Shown here in pieces: positions 10,236 to 18,574 of a DNA stretch of 64,000 nucleotides (the first letter of the stretch is position 1; the number at the start of each line of letters is the position of its first letter). The stretch is from NCBI RefSeq assembly GCF_020524025.1, contig NZ_JAIVKN010000003.1, forward strand, positions 248,001 through 312,000, written 5' to 3'. Made by a program: the position numbers and the translations under genes. The DNA comes from Halobacillus litoralis (GTDB taxonomy: Bacteria > Bacillota > Bacilli > Bacillales > Halobacillaceae). The notes beneath the pieces are model-generated. The model made no database searches. It worked only from the letters and a program-made list of their open reading frames with translations, and had not been told where the DNA came from.

Positions 10236-10442
10236 ATAAAAAAAGATACGGCGCCCCTGATAGGGACTCAGTGTCACTATTTTATTGCGCTTTGCAGCAT
10301 CTGTCAAAATAGTGTCCTGATTACGCCGTATGAACCATCTATATAAACGCCATTTCAAAAGCCCCGGTTGCTTTTGAAGAGGACGATGTTGTTCCTCTCT
10401 TGCGTTTAGTTTGACCGCTTCTCTAAGAATTATCTGTGACAA
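10236..10442 (-). ncRNA. Candidate structured RNA or leader upstream of holA
   Basis: No known family recognised. Two nested sets of perfect helices. Set one: TAAACGC (10344-10350) with GCGTTTA (10402-10408), enclosing two hairpins that abut with no base between them: TCAAAAGC / GCTTTTGA (10355-10377) and AGAGGA / TCCTCT (10378-10398), a clean three-way junction. Set two: ATACGGCG (10246-10253) with CGCCGTAT (10324-10331), enclosing CCC-TGATA-GGG (10255-10265) and TCAG + CACTATTTT (10268-10283) with AAAATAGTG + CTGA (10306-10320). Seven T on the minus strand follow at 10244-10238, right before the holA ribosome site. Read on the minus strand it ends like an intrinsic terminator. No clear promoter found; 5' end uncertain. 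A frame crossing it has no recognisable protein. Confidence 0.5.
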
Positions 10443-10560
10443 GTCTTGCTAGCAGTGGCAATGGTATCAATCAAGGATGAATTTAGAAATCCTGGCAGGC
10501 GAATGTAGATTTTTAACAAAGAATGGACTATACTTAGTAATTGATATAGGAGGGGTAACA

Positions 10561-10695
10561 ATGAACGAATTTAAAAACGATATTCAATCCAAAACTAATG
10601 ATGTGATTGACTCTGGGTTAGGGTTTGTATTTTCATTTGTTTTCTTCTTCGTTATTTTCTTCATCGGCGTCGTATTTTCTATAGTTGGACAATAG
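10561..10695 (+). CDS. yqzM: YqzM family small membrane protein
   Basis: 44 residues beginning MNEFKNDIQSKTNDVIDSG, then one membrane helix (GFVFSFVFFFVIFFIGVVF). B. subtilis has a small gene, yqzM, of this size at the same place between comEC and holA. ATG at 10561 follows AGGAGGGG; upstream in-frame codons back to 10477 lack a ribosome site. Function unknown. Confidence 0.8.
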   Translation: MNEFKNDIQSKTNDVIDSGLGFVFSFVFFFVIFFIGVVFSIVGQ

Positions 10696-10735
10696 TAAAT
10701 GCGGAACCAGAAGGCTGCTGTTTCAGCAGTCTTTT

Positions 10736-13006
10736 TTATTCTCTGCTCGCATTATACGGAAGAAATGTAGAAAACGTTCCACTTTGATGAGAAAAATTAT
10801 ATTGAACAGCTCCATGACGGTTCGTTTGAAGTACGAGAATTTGATGATGCTCCAAGCGATCTAAAACATCCTTGTGAGGATGCCCATATCGATTGTTAAC
10901 ACCAGCAGATATAAGAGCAACATCCGGCTTCAGGAGAGTAATCCACTCTTCTGAGGTGGACGTATTACTCCCGTGATGCCCTACTTTCAAAACGTCTGCC
11001 TTTAATAAAGGGCTGTTTAATAAAAGGGCATCTTCAACACCCACCGATATATCCCCGGTAAACAGCCACCGCTTCCCTCCAATATCTGATGACAAAACTA
11101 ATGAATTGTCATTCGGATTTCCCCTGTCTGTTTCGGGAGAAATGACATCAAAAGCATATCCTCCTATTTTGACTTGATCTCCTCTCTGTAAATGAACTAC
11201 GTTTTTTGTTTCATCCTCAACTTTATAATAAGCACTCACGAACATGCGATTTACGTCCATTTCTTCTAAGAGATAGGTGACACTTCCATTATGATCAGAG
11301 TCTTCATGGGATATAAAAACAGCATGGATTTCGTCTATCCCCTTTGACTTTAAGTAGGGCAGAATGATTTCTGCAGCAATTTTCTCTTGATTTCGAGTGT
11401 AAACAGGCGGACCTGCTGCATCAATCACAATGACCCCCCGCCTGTATGGCAGCTCTATTACAAACGTATCTCCCTGCCCAATATCCAGCATCGTTACCGT
11501 TCCTTTAGAGGAGAAATAAGGAAGAACACACGAAATCATTAGTACTCCAACGGTTAAGCCACCGTAAAAAAAACTTGATCCCTTTTTTCCCTCCCCCCAT
11601 TTTTTCATCATGACCATAAAAAAAATCGTATAAAGAATAATTATTGAAGAAGTAAGTTCGCCTAAGACCCACTTGAAATCGAGAGCCCGGCTGAAGTTTA
11701 TTACCGTTGATAGTACCCACTCATGGAAGGAAATAAAATAGGAGGACAAATTATATGAGATAAACGGAAAACACTGAGAAAGTAAAAAGAGAATCATCAT
11801 AAAGGGGATGACAAAAAAAGAAAAGTAAGGGACCACGAGAAGATTGACAAATAAAGAAAGAGGTTGAAACTCATAAAAATAATGGATTTGGAAAGCCAAG
11901 ATGGAGAGTTGACTGACAAAACTCACGATTATGGACTGCACCCAAAAGCCGTCATGCTGTTTAAAAATAGGTGTGGAGAGAATCAAACTAAAAGTTACAA
12001 GAAACGAAAACTGGAAACCAATGTTGTAGAAAAAAGAGGGGGAGTAAAGCAGTAGTCCAAAGGCAGCTAAAGAAAGGAGATCCGTTAAAGGAACTTTACG
12101 GTTCATTAGAACCATTAATATTAAAGACAAAGCCATTAAACTTGCCCTTATAACAGAAGGAGCTGCTCCAGCAAGTATTGTATAGACAGGAAGAGATAAA
12201 AAAATCATAATATGGACCTGCCTTTTAGCAGCTATGCCTAAGCGGAAAAAGAAAAGGTAAACCCCGCCCACCATCAAGCCTGTGTGGAGACCGGAAATAG
12301 CTAAAATGTGCGACACGTTAAATTCTCGAAACCAGTCAAGCGTTTCATCAGACAACTCATCTGTTTCACCTAAGACTAATGCTTTTATCCATCCGTATGC
12401 TTTTGGATCAATCCTTTGGCGGAGTGTCTCGTCCATCTCCATTCTCCATTCGTAAATATAACTGAGAAAAGACCTTCCGTCACATTGAATGTCTGTTAAA
12501 TCCGAAACAATTAATTGATGGACAATCCCTTTTTCAGCCATAAAAGATCGATAATCGAATTGTCCAGGATTTCGTGCCTGAGCGAACGCCTCTGCGCTTC
12601 CAATAAGAGCACAGTGAGATCCGTGGTGCCAGTCATGTGGTTTTAAGTTTCCGTCTTCTTTAAAGTAAACAACCATTTGCTTTTCATTGTTCTCATCTTT
12701 TAAGATTACCTGATATGCATGTGGCGTTTCTTTAACATCGGATACAATGCCCCCCTCCCATTTCACCTGTACACCCTCTTGAAGGGTCGGAAGGTTCTTA
12801 TAGGATGAGGGCGACAAATAGAAGTAACCAAAAAAGCCAAAACACACGATTAACATAAGGAGCGGAAGCTGTCTGCGGTAAAGAAAGAGCCAGTAGGATG
12901 TAAGTCCTGCCAAAAGGAAAAAACCAACTTTTTCCTGAAAAGCCAAACTCCCGCCGATGACAAAAGCAAGGGCAGGAATATGACATTTTCCTTTCCAATT
13001 ACTCAC
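10736..13006 (-). CDS. comEC: ComEC/Rec2 competence DNA channel protein
   Basis: Polytopic membrane protein thought to form the channel for single-stranded DNA during transformation. 756 residues. N-terminal OB-like ComEC_N region, central Competence domain with many helices (RFREFNVSHILAISGLHTG-like block near residue 230), then a metallo-beta-lactamase-fold domain (TMLDIGQGDTFVIELP, SHEDSDHNGS, KVGHHGSNTSTSEEW) proposed to degrade the other strand. Start is GTG at 13006-13004, overlapping the comEB stop in GTGA, so the two are translationally coupled. Last gene of comEA-EB-EC. Confidence 0.96.
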   Translation of the reverse strand: MSNWKGKCHIPALAFVIGGSLAFQEKVGFFLLAGLTSYWLFLYRRQLPLLMLIVCFGFFGYFYLSPSSYKNLPTLQEGVQVKWEGGIVSDVKETPHAYQVILKDENNEKQMVVYFKEDGNLKPHDWHHGSHCALIGSAEAFAQARNPGQFDYRSFMAEKGIVHQLIVSDLTDIQCDGRSFLSYIYEWRMEMDETLRQRIDPKAYGWIKALVLGETDELSDETLDWFREFNVSHILAISGLHTGLMVGGVYLFFFRLGIAAKRQVHIMIFLSLPVYTILAGAAPSVIRASLMALSLILMVLMNRKVPLTDLLSLAAFGLLLYSPSFFYNIGFQFSFLVTFSLILSTPIFKQHDGFWVQSIIVSFVSQLSILAFQIHYFYEFQPLSLFVNLLVVPYFSFFVIPFMMILFLLSQCFPFISYNLSSYFISFHEWVLSTVINFSRALDFKWVLGELTSSIIILYTIFFMVMMKKWGEGKKGSSFFYGGLTVGVLMISCVLPYFSSKGTVTMLDIGQGDTFVIELPYRRGVIVIDAAGPPVYTRNQEKIAAEIILPYLKSKGIDEIHAVFISHEDSDHNGSVTYLLEEMDVNRMFVSAYYKVEDETKNVVHLQRGDQVKIGGYAFDVISPETDRGNPNDNSLVLSSDIGGKRWLFTGDISVGVEDALLLNSPLLKADVLKVGHHGSNTSTSEEWITLLKPDVALISAGVNNRYGHPHKDVLDRLEHHQILVLQTNRHGAVQYNFSHQSGTFSTFLPYNASRE

Positions 13007-13560
13007 CTATTCAAATGAATGAAAGAACCTGCTGCTTTTTCCCTCAACTCCTTAATTTCTGGATCACCGTAAGATTCAAGCTTATCCAACATTTGAGAAA
13101 CAAGCTCCTTTTGTTCTACCTGCAGCGGTTCCATTTCGATTGGTACCTTTTGCACAACGACTCCTGCCTGCTGTAAGAGTTCAATGGCATATCGATCATT
13201 TTTGTAATCTTCACTATAGTAAACCGCTTGAATTCCCGCTTGAATAACCGCCTTTGTGCAATGCAGGCAGGGAAAGTGAGTGACATAAATTTCGGCTCCT
13301 TCTGTCGCTACACCAAACTTTGAACACTGTAACAAGGCATTCATCTCGGCATGAATGGTTCGTACACAGTGTCCATCCACTACATAACACCCTTCATCTA
13401 TACAATGGACACCTCCAGAAACACTCCCATTGTATCCACCTGCAATCATTCTTTTATCTCTTACGATGATGGCTCCTACGGCTAACCTTTCACAAGTGCT
13501 TCTTGATTTAAGTAAATAACTCTGTGCCATAAAATATTGGTTCCAAGTGATCCGTTCCAT
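13003..13560 (-). CDS. comEB: ComEB, dCMP deaminase family protein
   Basis: Zinc-dependent cytidine/deoxycytidylate deaminase fold. HAEMNALLQ supplies the zinc histidine and catalytic glutamate, PCLHCTKA the zinc cysteines. 185 residues. Not essential for DNA uptake in B. subtilis; reported there to help polar localisation of ComGA. ATG behind GGGGGG. Middle gene of the comE operon. Confidence 0.95.
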   Translation of the reverse strand: MERITWNQYFMAQSYLLKSRSTCERLAVGAIIVRDKRMIAGGYNGSVSGGVHCIDEGCYVVDGHCVRTIHAEMNALLQCSKFGVATEGAEIYVTHFPCLHCTKAVIQAGIQAVYYSEDYKNDRYAIELLQQAGVVVQKVPIEMEPLQVEQKELVSQMLDKLESYGDPEIKELREKAAGSFIHLNR

Positions 13561-13618
13561 TTATGTATCCCCCCGCATTTTTTATTCAGTTTACTCTGAC
13601 TCATTGGTTACGTCAACG

Positions 13619-14200
13619 TTACGGTACAAGTATATCTTCCTTCATATCTTCAAGTGTTTTCTCACCAATACCAGTTACCTTAATTAAATCTTCCAAAGAG
13701 CTAAAAGGTCCGTGCTCTTCTCTATATTTAATAATACTCTCGGCTTTAGAGGGTCCAATGCCTTTAATGGTTTGTATTTCAATTGCCGAAGCGCTGTTCA
13801 CTCTAACTTTTTGCACCTTTGTTTCACTAGTCATCCCCTTCGTCACGTCTCCCTCCTGAACTTCATCGTTCAGAGCGACCGAAATAACCATTTCATCTTG
13901 TAATTTTTGGGCCAGATTTACACTCGATGGATCTGCCTCTCTTGTAAGCCCTCCAGCCTTTCTTATAACATCATCGACCCTTGTTCCTGAATCCATGGTA
14001 TAAACTCCCGGCTCTTTAACCTCTCCTTTTACATCTACTTTTATTTCTTTCTCATCCAAAGAATCGTTTTGTACAGCCTCTGACGATTTCACCACATTTG
14101 ATTGCGGCATGGAGTCAGGATCTGAAGAAGGTTTTTGGGAATAAATCACAAGAACAAAAATAAGCACTAAAATAATCCATCCATACCTTTTAAACTTCAC
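13619..14200 (-). CDS. comEA: ComEA, competence DNA receptor
   Basis: Membrane-anchored double-stranded DNA binding protein for transformation. One N-terminal anchor (about 7-21), a flexible polar linker, an SLBB-type segment (VDVKGEVKEPGVYTMDSG) and a C-terminal pair of helix-hairpin-helix motifs (IQTIKGIGPSKAESIIKY and LIKVTGIGEKTLEDM). Start GTG at 14200-14198 after GAAGGTC. First gene of the operon. No pair of ComK-type AT boxes was evident in the 75 bases between it and comER. Confidence 0.95.
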   Translation of the reverse strand: MKFKRYGWIILVLIFVLVIYSQKPSSDPDSMPQSNVVKSSEAVQNDSLDEKEIKVDVKGEVKEPGVYTMDSGTRVDDVIRKAGGLTREADPSSVNLAQKLQDEMVISVALNDEVQEGDVTKGMTSETKVQKVRVNSASAIEIQTIKGIGPSKAESIIKYREEHGPFSSLEDLIKVTGIGEKTLEDMKEDILVP

Positions 14201-14275
14201 ATTAATGACCTTCTTTCATATTTCATTATTTTAAGAATAAAGATATATAGGTAATCATTAAGGGGAGGGATTCCA

Positions 14276-15085
14276 TTGAGATGGGGAATCATTGGAACGG
14301 GAAATATGGGGAGTATGCTGACGAAGAGTCTTATTAAAAGCAATGCTGTTTCTCCAGAGCATTTAACGGTCTATAATAGAACATCAGCCAAAGCGGAAAA
14401 CCTCAAAGCAGAATTCCCAAAGTTGAATATTGCGAAGGATCTGTTGTCCATACAGCAAAGTTGTGATGTCCTTTTTATTTGTGTTAAACCCCATCACTAT
14501 AAAAACATTCTTGATACACTTGAAGGGAAATGGTCGGAAGAACAATGCCTTGTATCCATCACGTCCCCCATTGCCGTTCATCAGCTTGAAGAGGCTACAC
14601 CCTGCCAGGTGGTCAGAATCGTTCCTTCTATTACTAATCATGCCTGGGCCGGAGTCAGCCTGTTTACTTTTGGTTCAAGAGTAAGTGCAGAATACAGAAA
14701 ATCGTTAATTTCTGCCTTTGAGCACATTTCACTTCCTATAGAAATCGAAGAAGAATTCATAAGGGTTGCTTCGGATATTGTTTCCTGCGGTCCTGCTTTC
14801 ATCAGTTTTTTACTCAGCGAATGGATATCCGCTGCTGGCGAGGTAACAGGAATACCAGAGAAGAAGGCAACAGCATTAACAGAAAATATGATGGTGGGTC
14901 TTGGGGAATTACTTGCTCAGAAAGTGATGACACTGGAAGAATTAATGGAGAAAGTGACTGTAAAAGGAGGAGTGACTGGAGAAGGTTTGAAGGCACTGGA
15001 GAACCATATTGGATCCTTATTCCATAAAATGTTTGAAGCTACACAAGAGAAGCATAAAGAAGATAAAAGCAATATTCATTTCTAA
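14276..15085 (+). CDS. comER: ComER, pyrroline-5-carboxylate reductase-like protein
   Basis: NAD(P)-binding protein of the ProC family. Rossmann motif IIGTGNMGSML at the N-terminus and the ProC-like C-terminal dimer domain (VTVKGGVTGEGLKALE). 269 residues. Transcribed away from comEA, as in B. subtilis, where it is not required for competence. Start is TTG at 14276, 7 bases after GGGGAGG; the nearby ATG is out of frame. Substrate uncertain. Confidence 0.9.
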   Translation: MRWGIIGTGNMGSMLTKSLIKSNAVSPEHLTVYNRTSAKAENLKAEFPKLNIAKDLLSIQQSCDVLFICVKPHHYKNILDTLEGKWSEEQCLVSITSPIAVHQLEEATPCQVVRIVPSITNHAWAGVSLFTFGSRVSAEYRKSLISAFEHISLPIEIEEEFIRVASDIVSCGPAFISFLLSEWISAAGEVTGIPEKKATALTENMMVGLGELLAQKVMTLEELMEKVTVKGGVTGEGLKALENHIGSLFHKMFEATQEKHKEDKSNIHF

Positions 15086-15130
15086 TGTTCATCAATTCGA
15101 CATATACCTTTCAATTCCTGCTTTTTTCAT

Positions 15131-15158
15131 AAAAAAAGAGTCCGATAAAATCGGACTC
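15131..15158 (-). terminator. Terminator of the yqeG to yqeM operon
   Basis: Perfect 9-base stem GAGTCCGAT / ATCGGACTC with 3-base loop, followed on the minus strand by seven T. Confidence 0.88.
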
Positions 15159-15163
15159 CCTCT

Positions 15164-15898
15164 CTATTCTTGCTTTTGACAAACAAAGAACAATCGATCT
15201 CCATCAGCCTGCACCGTATCAATGAAGTCTGCATAAGGACCTTCCAACGTGAAGCCAGACGCTTTCAGCCAGTTTTTAAGATCATTAACTGGATACCCTC
15301 GCTGGTGATGGACTTCGTCAAACCTTTGATACAGAGCGTCTCTTTCAACGAAAAAGGTCAAATCATGGACGATGCTGTTCTCTTCTTCACCCGGATCACA
15401 AAACCATACATAAGAGATGTCGTCACGAACTTCTGCAAACGTTGCACCAATAAGATCATTTTGAATATGATCTAAAGAATGAACATCAAACAGGAACAAT
15501 CCCCCCGGCTTTAAAGAAGCAGCAATACGTTCAAAAGCCTGTTTAACTTTCGCTTCTTCATCCAGGTAATTGAATACATCACAATAACTTATGACACAAT
15601 CAAAAGGTTCTACGATGTCCAGTTCTGTCATATTTTGATGGAGCCAGTTAATTGAGGAACGCGGATTTTTTTGCTGTGCAATCGTCAGCATATCTGAAGA
15701 TAAATCCACTCCCGTCATACTAAATCCGTTTTGGTGAAGCCTGTGGGTGATCTCTCCAGTTCCGCAGCCTACATCGAGGATCGTATGAATTGTTTTTGGA
15801 TGTTCGGAGATTCTCCGTTTCGTAAAATCAACCCATTGGTCATAAGGAGCATCTTCCATAAGGCGGTCATAAACGAGCGCCATATCACCATAACTCAT
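15164..15898 (-). CDS. yqeM: YqeM, class I SAM-dependent methyltransferase
   Basis: 244 residues. Motif I TILDVGCGTGEITHRL near residue 40, acidic end of beta-2 in GVDLSSDML, and motif NMTELDI / DCVISYCDVFNYLD. Substrate unknown. ATG at 15898 lies one base after the rsfS stop. Last gene of a co-directional cluster with tight spacing. Confidence 0.88.
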   Translation of the reverse strand: MSYGDMALVYDRLMEDAPYDQWVDFTKRRISEHPKTIHTILDVGCGTGEITHRLHQNGFSMTGVDLSSDMLTIAQQKNPRSSINWLHQNMTELDIVEPFDCVISYCDVFNYLDEEAKVKQAFERIAASLKPGGLFLFDVHSLDHIQNDLIGATFAEVRDDISYVWFCDPGEEENSIVHDLTFFVERDALYQRFDEVHHQRGYPVNDLKNWLKASGFTLEGPYADFIDTVQADGDRLFFVCQKQE

Positions 15899-15899
15899 T

Positions 15900-16253
15900 T
15901 TAACCTTCGATCCCCTCTACAGCGACTGTATCTGCGTCACCCCAGAGTCTTTCCAAATTGTAATAGTGACGTTCATCTTTATGGAAAATGTGACATACCA
16001 CATCATTAAGGTCCACTAATACCCAGCGGGCCTGATCAAACCCTTCGATCTTCTTCACTTCAATTCCATTTTCTTCCGCCTGATTTTTCAATTCTCTGGC
16101 AATGGCCTGCACTTGTCTTTCATTAGACCCTTCACAGATTAAAAAATAATCAGCGATTAAAGATACCTCAGACATATCTAAAACCACAATATCATTCGCT
16201 CTTTTTTCATCGCATGCCTGAGCTGCTAATGTAACTAAATCTTTACTTTCCAT
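15900..16253 (-). CDS. rsfS: Ribosomal silencing factor RsfS
   Basis: Binds uL14 on the 50S subunit and blocks subunit joining when nutrients fall. Family blocks DIVVLDMSEVSLIADYFLIC, EGFDQARWVLVDLNDVVCHIF and YYNLERLWGD are present. The frame is open to 16301, but the ATG at 16253 follows GGGAGG by 6 bases and gives 117 residues, the normal size. Confidence 0.95.
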   Translation of the reverse strand: MESKDLVTLAAQACDEKRANDIVVLDMSEVSLIADYFLICEGSNERQVQAIARELKNQAEENGIEVKKIEGFDQARWVLVDLNDVVCHIFHKDERHYYNLERLWGDADTVAVEGIEG

Positions 16254-16305
16254 GAGTTTCCTCCCTTGTTCATCCCTATCTCTGTCTATTTCCATGATCA
16301 ATTGA

Positions 16306-16866
16306 TCATATTAAATCATTATATGCATGAAACGTGTCCGGATAAACGGTTCTTTCCTTACTCACTAAAAAAACAATCGTGTTTTTTAGTGCTAATGCAC
16401 AGGCTCCATCTAGATTAGTTTCTGCAATTTCACGAACTTCATCAACGCCCGGGAAGTCACGCCCCGGCTCGATATAATCTGCAAGGAAAACGATTTTGTC
16501 TAAAAGGGACATGTGTTTCTTCCCTGTTGTATGACTGGATATTGCAGACAATATTTCCGGATCTGCAAGTCCTATTTCCTGTTCAAGCATATAGGCTCCC
16601 ACAGGTCCATGCCAAAGCTCATGATGGTAATCCAAAAGGTCCTTGGAAAGACGACGGTCTGTCTCTATCCAACGCTTCATGAGGTCAAGCGGCTTGTACT
16701 TGGCATAATCGTGCAAGGCTGATGCAACTTCCGCCTTCTCCGTATCTGCTCCAAAACGTTGAGCAAGGTCCACCGCCTGATCCGTAACCCGAACGGTATG
16801 TTCGTATCTCCTTGTTTTTAAAAATGGACGGACATAATCGAGTGCTTTCTCACGAGTGATCTCCAT
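16306..16866 (-). CDS. yqeK: YqeK, HD-domain Ap4A hydrolase
   Basis: Symmetrical bis(5'-nucleosyl)-tetraphosphatase of the HD superfamily, cleaving Ap4A to ADP. RRYEHTVRV supplies the first metal histidine and ALHDYAKYK the HD pair; HHELWHGPVGAYM and SSHTTGKKHM carry later histidines. 186 residues. Its start overlaps the nadD end by 17 bases. Confidence 0.93.
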   Translation of the reverse strand: MEITREKALDYVRPFLKTRRYEHTVRVTDQAVDLAQRFGADTEKAEVASALHDYAKYKPLDLMKRWIETDRRLSKDLLDYHHELWHGPVGAYMLEQEIGLADPEILSAISSHTTGKKHMSLLDKIVFLADYIEPGRDFPGVDEVREIAETNLDGACALALKNTIVFLVSKERTVYPDTFHAYNDLI

Positions 16867-17422
16867 ATAATCGATTCTCCTTTATATAAGAATCCACCGT
16901 TTCCGGAATTAAGTAACGGACACTCTTTCCTGACACCATTCTTGAGCGTACCATTGTTGAAGACACATCAATGGAAGGGATATCGACAAAGTGAATAGGG
17001 ATCGAATCATTCCATTGGTAGCCCGGCCTTTCAACTCCGATAAAATCGACCATCTGCTTCAATTCCTCGATCCGGTTCCACTTCGGAAGGTGCTGGACCA
17101 TGTCCCCTCCGATAATAAAGAAAAATTTATAATCAGGGTATTCTTCTTTAAGAAAGGACATCGTGTCCACGGTATAAGACGTACCTTTTCGAACCAGTTC
17201 AACATCACAAACCTTAAACTGAGGATGGTTTTCTGTTGCGCGTTTAACCATTTCCAGTCGTGCTGGTGGAGCAGTAGCTGATTCCTGTTTATGAGGAGGT
17301 ATAAATGAAGGCATAAACCACACTTCATCTAACCCCATTTCTTCGCGCGCATATTCCGCCATAATGAGGTGGCCTTGGTGAGGGGGATCAAAAGTCCCAC
17401 CAAGAATCCCTATTTTAAACAT
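16850..17422 (-). CDS. nadD: Nicotinate-nucleotide adenylyltransferase
   Basis: Adds AMP to nicotinate mononucleotide in NAD synthesis. Nucleotidyltransferase GILGGTFDPPHQGHL at the N-terminus and the DVSSTMVRSRM block near the C-terminus (ISSTxIR type). 190 residues. ATG follows AAGGAG. In the yqeG-yqeH-aroE-yhbY-nadD-yqeK order of B. subtilis. Confidence 0.96.
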   Translation of the reverse strand: MFKIGILGGTFDPPHQGHLIMAEYAREEMGLDEVWFMPSFIPPHKQESATAPPARLEMVKRATENHPQFKVCDVELVRKGTSYTVDTMSFLKEEYPDYKFFFIIGGDMVQHLPKWNRIEELKQMVDFIGVERPGYQWNDSIPIHFVDIPSIDVSSTMVRSRMVSGKSVRYLIPETVDSYIKENRLYGDHS

Positions 17423-17434
17423 ATCGCTGCTCCT

Positions 17435-17725
17435 TTACGGCAATTGGATTTGCTTATTCTCTTTGGACTCTTTGTAAAGGATAATTGTATTTCCGATGAC
17501 TTGCACAACATGTGCACCTGTTGCTTGTACAATTTCATCTGCCACGACTTGATTTTCTTCCAGACAGTTTTGCAGGATGCTGACTTTTATAAGCTCTCTT
17601 TTCTCAAGAGCCTCATCGATCTGTGTTGTCATATTCTCATTAACGCCTGCTTTACCAACCTGAAAAATCGGCTGGATGTTATGAGAGGCGGCACGTAGGT
17701 GCTTTTTTTGTTTACTTGTTAACAT
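17435..17725 (-). CDS. yhbY: CRM-domain RNA-binding protein YhbY (YqeI)
   Basis: 96 residues, single CRM domain associated with pre-50S ribosomes. Starts MLTSKQKKHLRAASHNIQP and contains VGKAGVNENM, the GxxG loop region, and VIGNTIILYKESKE. ATG after AGGGG, one base after the aroE stop. Confidence 0.93.
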   Translation of the reverse strand: MLTSKQKKHLRAASHNIQPIFQVGKAGVNENMTTQIDEALEKRELIKVSILQNCLEENQVVADEIVQATGAHVVQVIGNTIILYKESKENKQIQLP

Positions 17726-17726
17726 T

Positions 17727-18563
17727 CTATACCCCTTTCAATTTCTGCTCGAACTTCTCAAGCAGCGGCATTGCTTCTGGATTTGTATTTGTCCAAATTT
17801 GAAAAGCATAAACAGCCTGCTGCAATAACATTTCATGCCCGTAATGGAGACGGGCCCCAAGATTTTCTGCCTCAATCAGGAATTTTGTCTTCATAGGACG
17901 GTAAACAATATCGCTTACAACTGTCCCCTTTGTCAAGTGATCAAGCGAAAGGATTACTTTATGATTGTCCGGATTCATTCCAACTGTAGTTGTCTGTACA
18001 ATTAAGTCATAATCAGCAAGCTTCTCATACGCTTCCTCGAGCGTCATAGATTTAGATGAGGAGGAGGCAGGGATCTGCTCTATTAATTCTTCTGCCCGCT
18101 TTACCGTGCGGTTGGCTACATCTACTGTATCCACCCCGGAACGCGTCAAAGCTGCATAAATACCCCTTGCTGCTCCACCACTCCCTATTAAGAGTGCTTT
18201 AGATTGGTCATGAAACAAATCTGGGTAACGGTTATTTAGCGAATGAACAAAGCCTGTTCCATCTGTATTATAACCAGTCCACCCTTTTGATGTGTGTTTA
18301 ACTGTATTGACGGCACCTAATTGACGTGCACTTTCATCCAAGGCGTCCAGATGAGGGATGACTTTTTCTTTATAGGGAACCGTCACATTAAAACCATGCA
18401 GGTCCTTTTCCTTTAAAAAATTCATTTTTTCATCAAATACATCCGGCTGTATTTCCAACAGCTCGTAACTTCCTTCAATTCCCTGCTGCTCCATAAGTTG
18501 ATTGTGAATCCAAGGTGAAAGGGAATGACCGATCGGATAACCGATTAATCCAAGTTTGTACAA
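17727..18563 (-). CDS. aroE: Shikimate dehydrogenase (NADP+)
   Basis: Reduces 3-dehydroshikimate to shikimate. LIGYPIGHSLSPWIHN, NVTVPYKEKVIP with the catalytic lysine, NTDGTGF, and Rossmann LIGSGGAARGIYAAL. 278 residues. Start is TTG at 18563-18561, behind AGGAGGGG. Confidence 0.96.
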   Translation of the reverse strand: MYKLGLIGYPIGHSLSPWIHNQLMEQQGIEGSYELLEIQPDVFDEKMNFLKEKDLHGFNVTVPYKEKVIPHLDALDESARQLGAVNTVKHTSKGWTGYNTDGTGFVHSLNNRYPDLFHDQSKALLIGSGGAARGIYAALTRSGVDTVDVANRTVKRAEELIEQIPASSSSKSMTLEEAYEKLADYDLIVQTTTVGMNPDNHKVILSLDHLTKGTVVSDIVYRPMKTKFLIEAENLGARLHYGHEMLLQQAVYAFQIWTNTNPEAMPLLEKFEQKLKGV

Positions 18564-18574
18564 ACGATCCCCTC

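Noticed and set aside
10119-10442. A 107-codon minus-strand frame across the structured segment
   Set aside because: It starts with TTG without a clear ribosome site, runs into holA in another frame, and shows no family resemblance; the perfect helices explain the region better.
10512-10534. Promoter for yqzM from TTAACA and TATACT
   Set aside because: The spacing is only about 10 bases and no other -35 fits, so no promoter was called.
14201-14275. ComK boxes between comEA and comER
   Set aside because: AT-rich, but no pair of AAAA-N5-TTTT boxes at accepted spacing was found.
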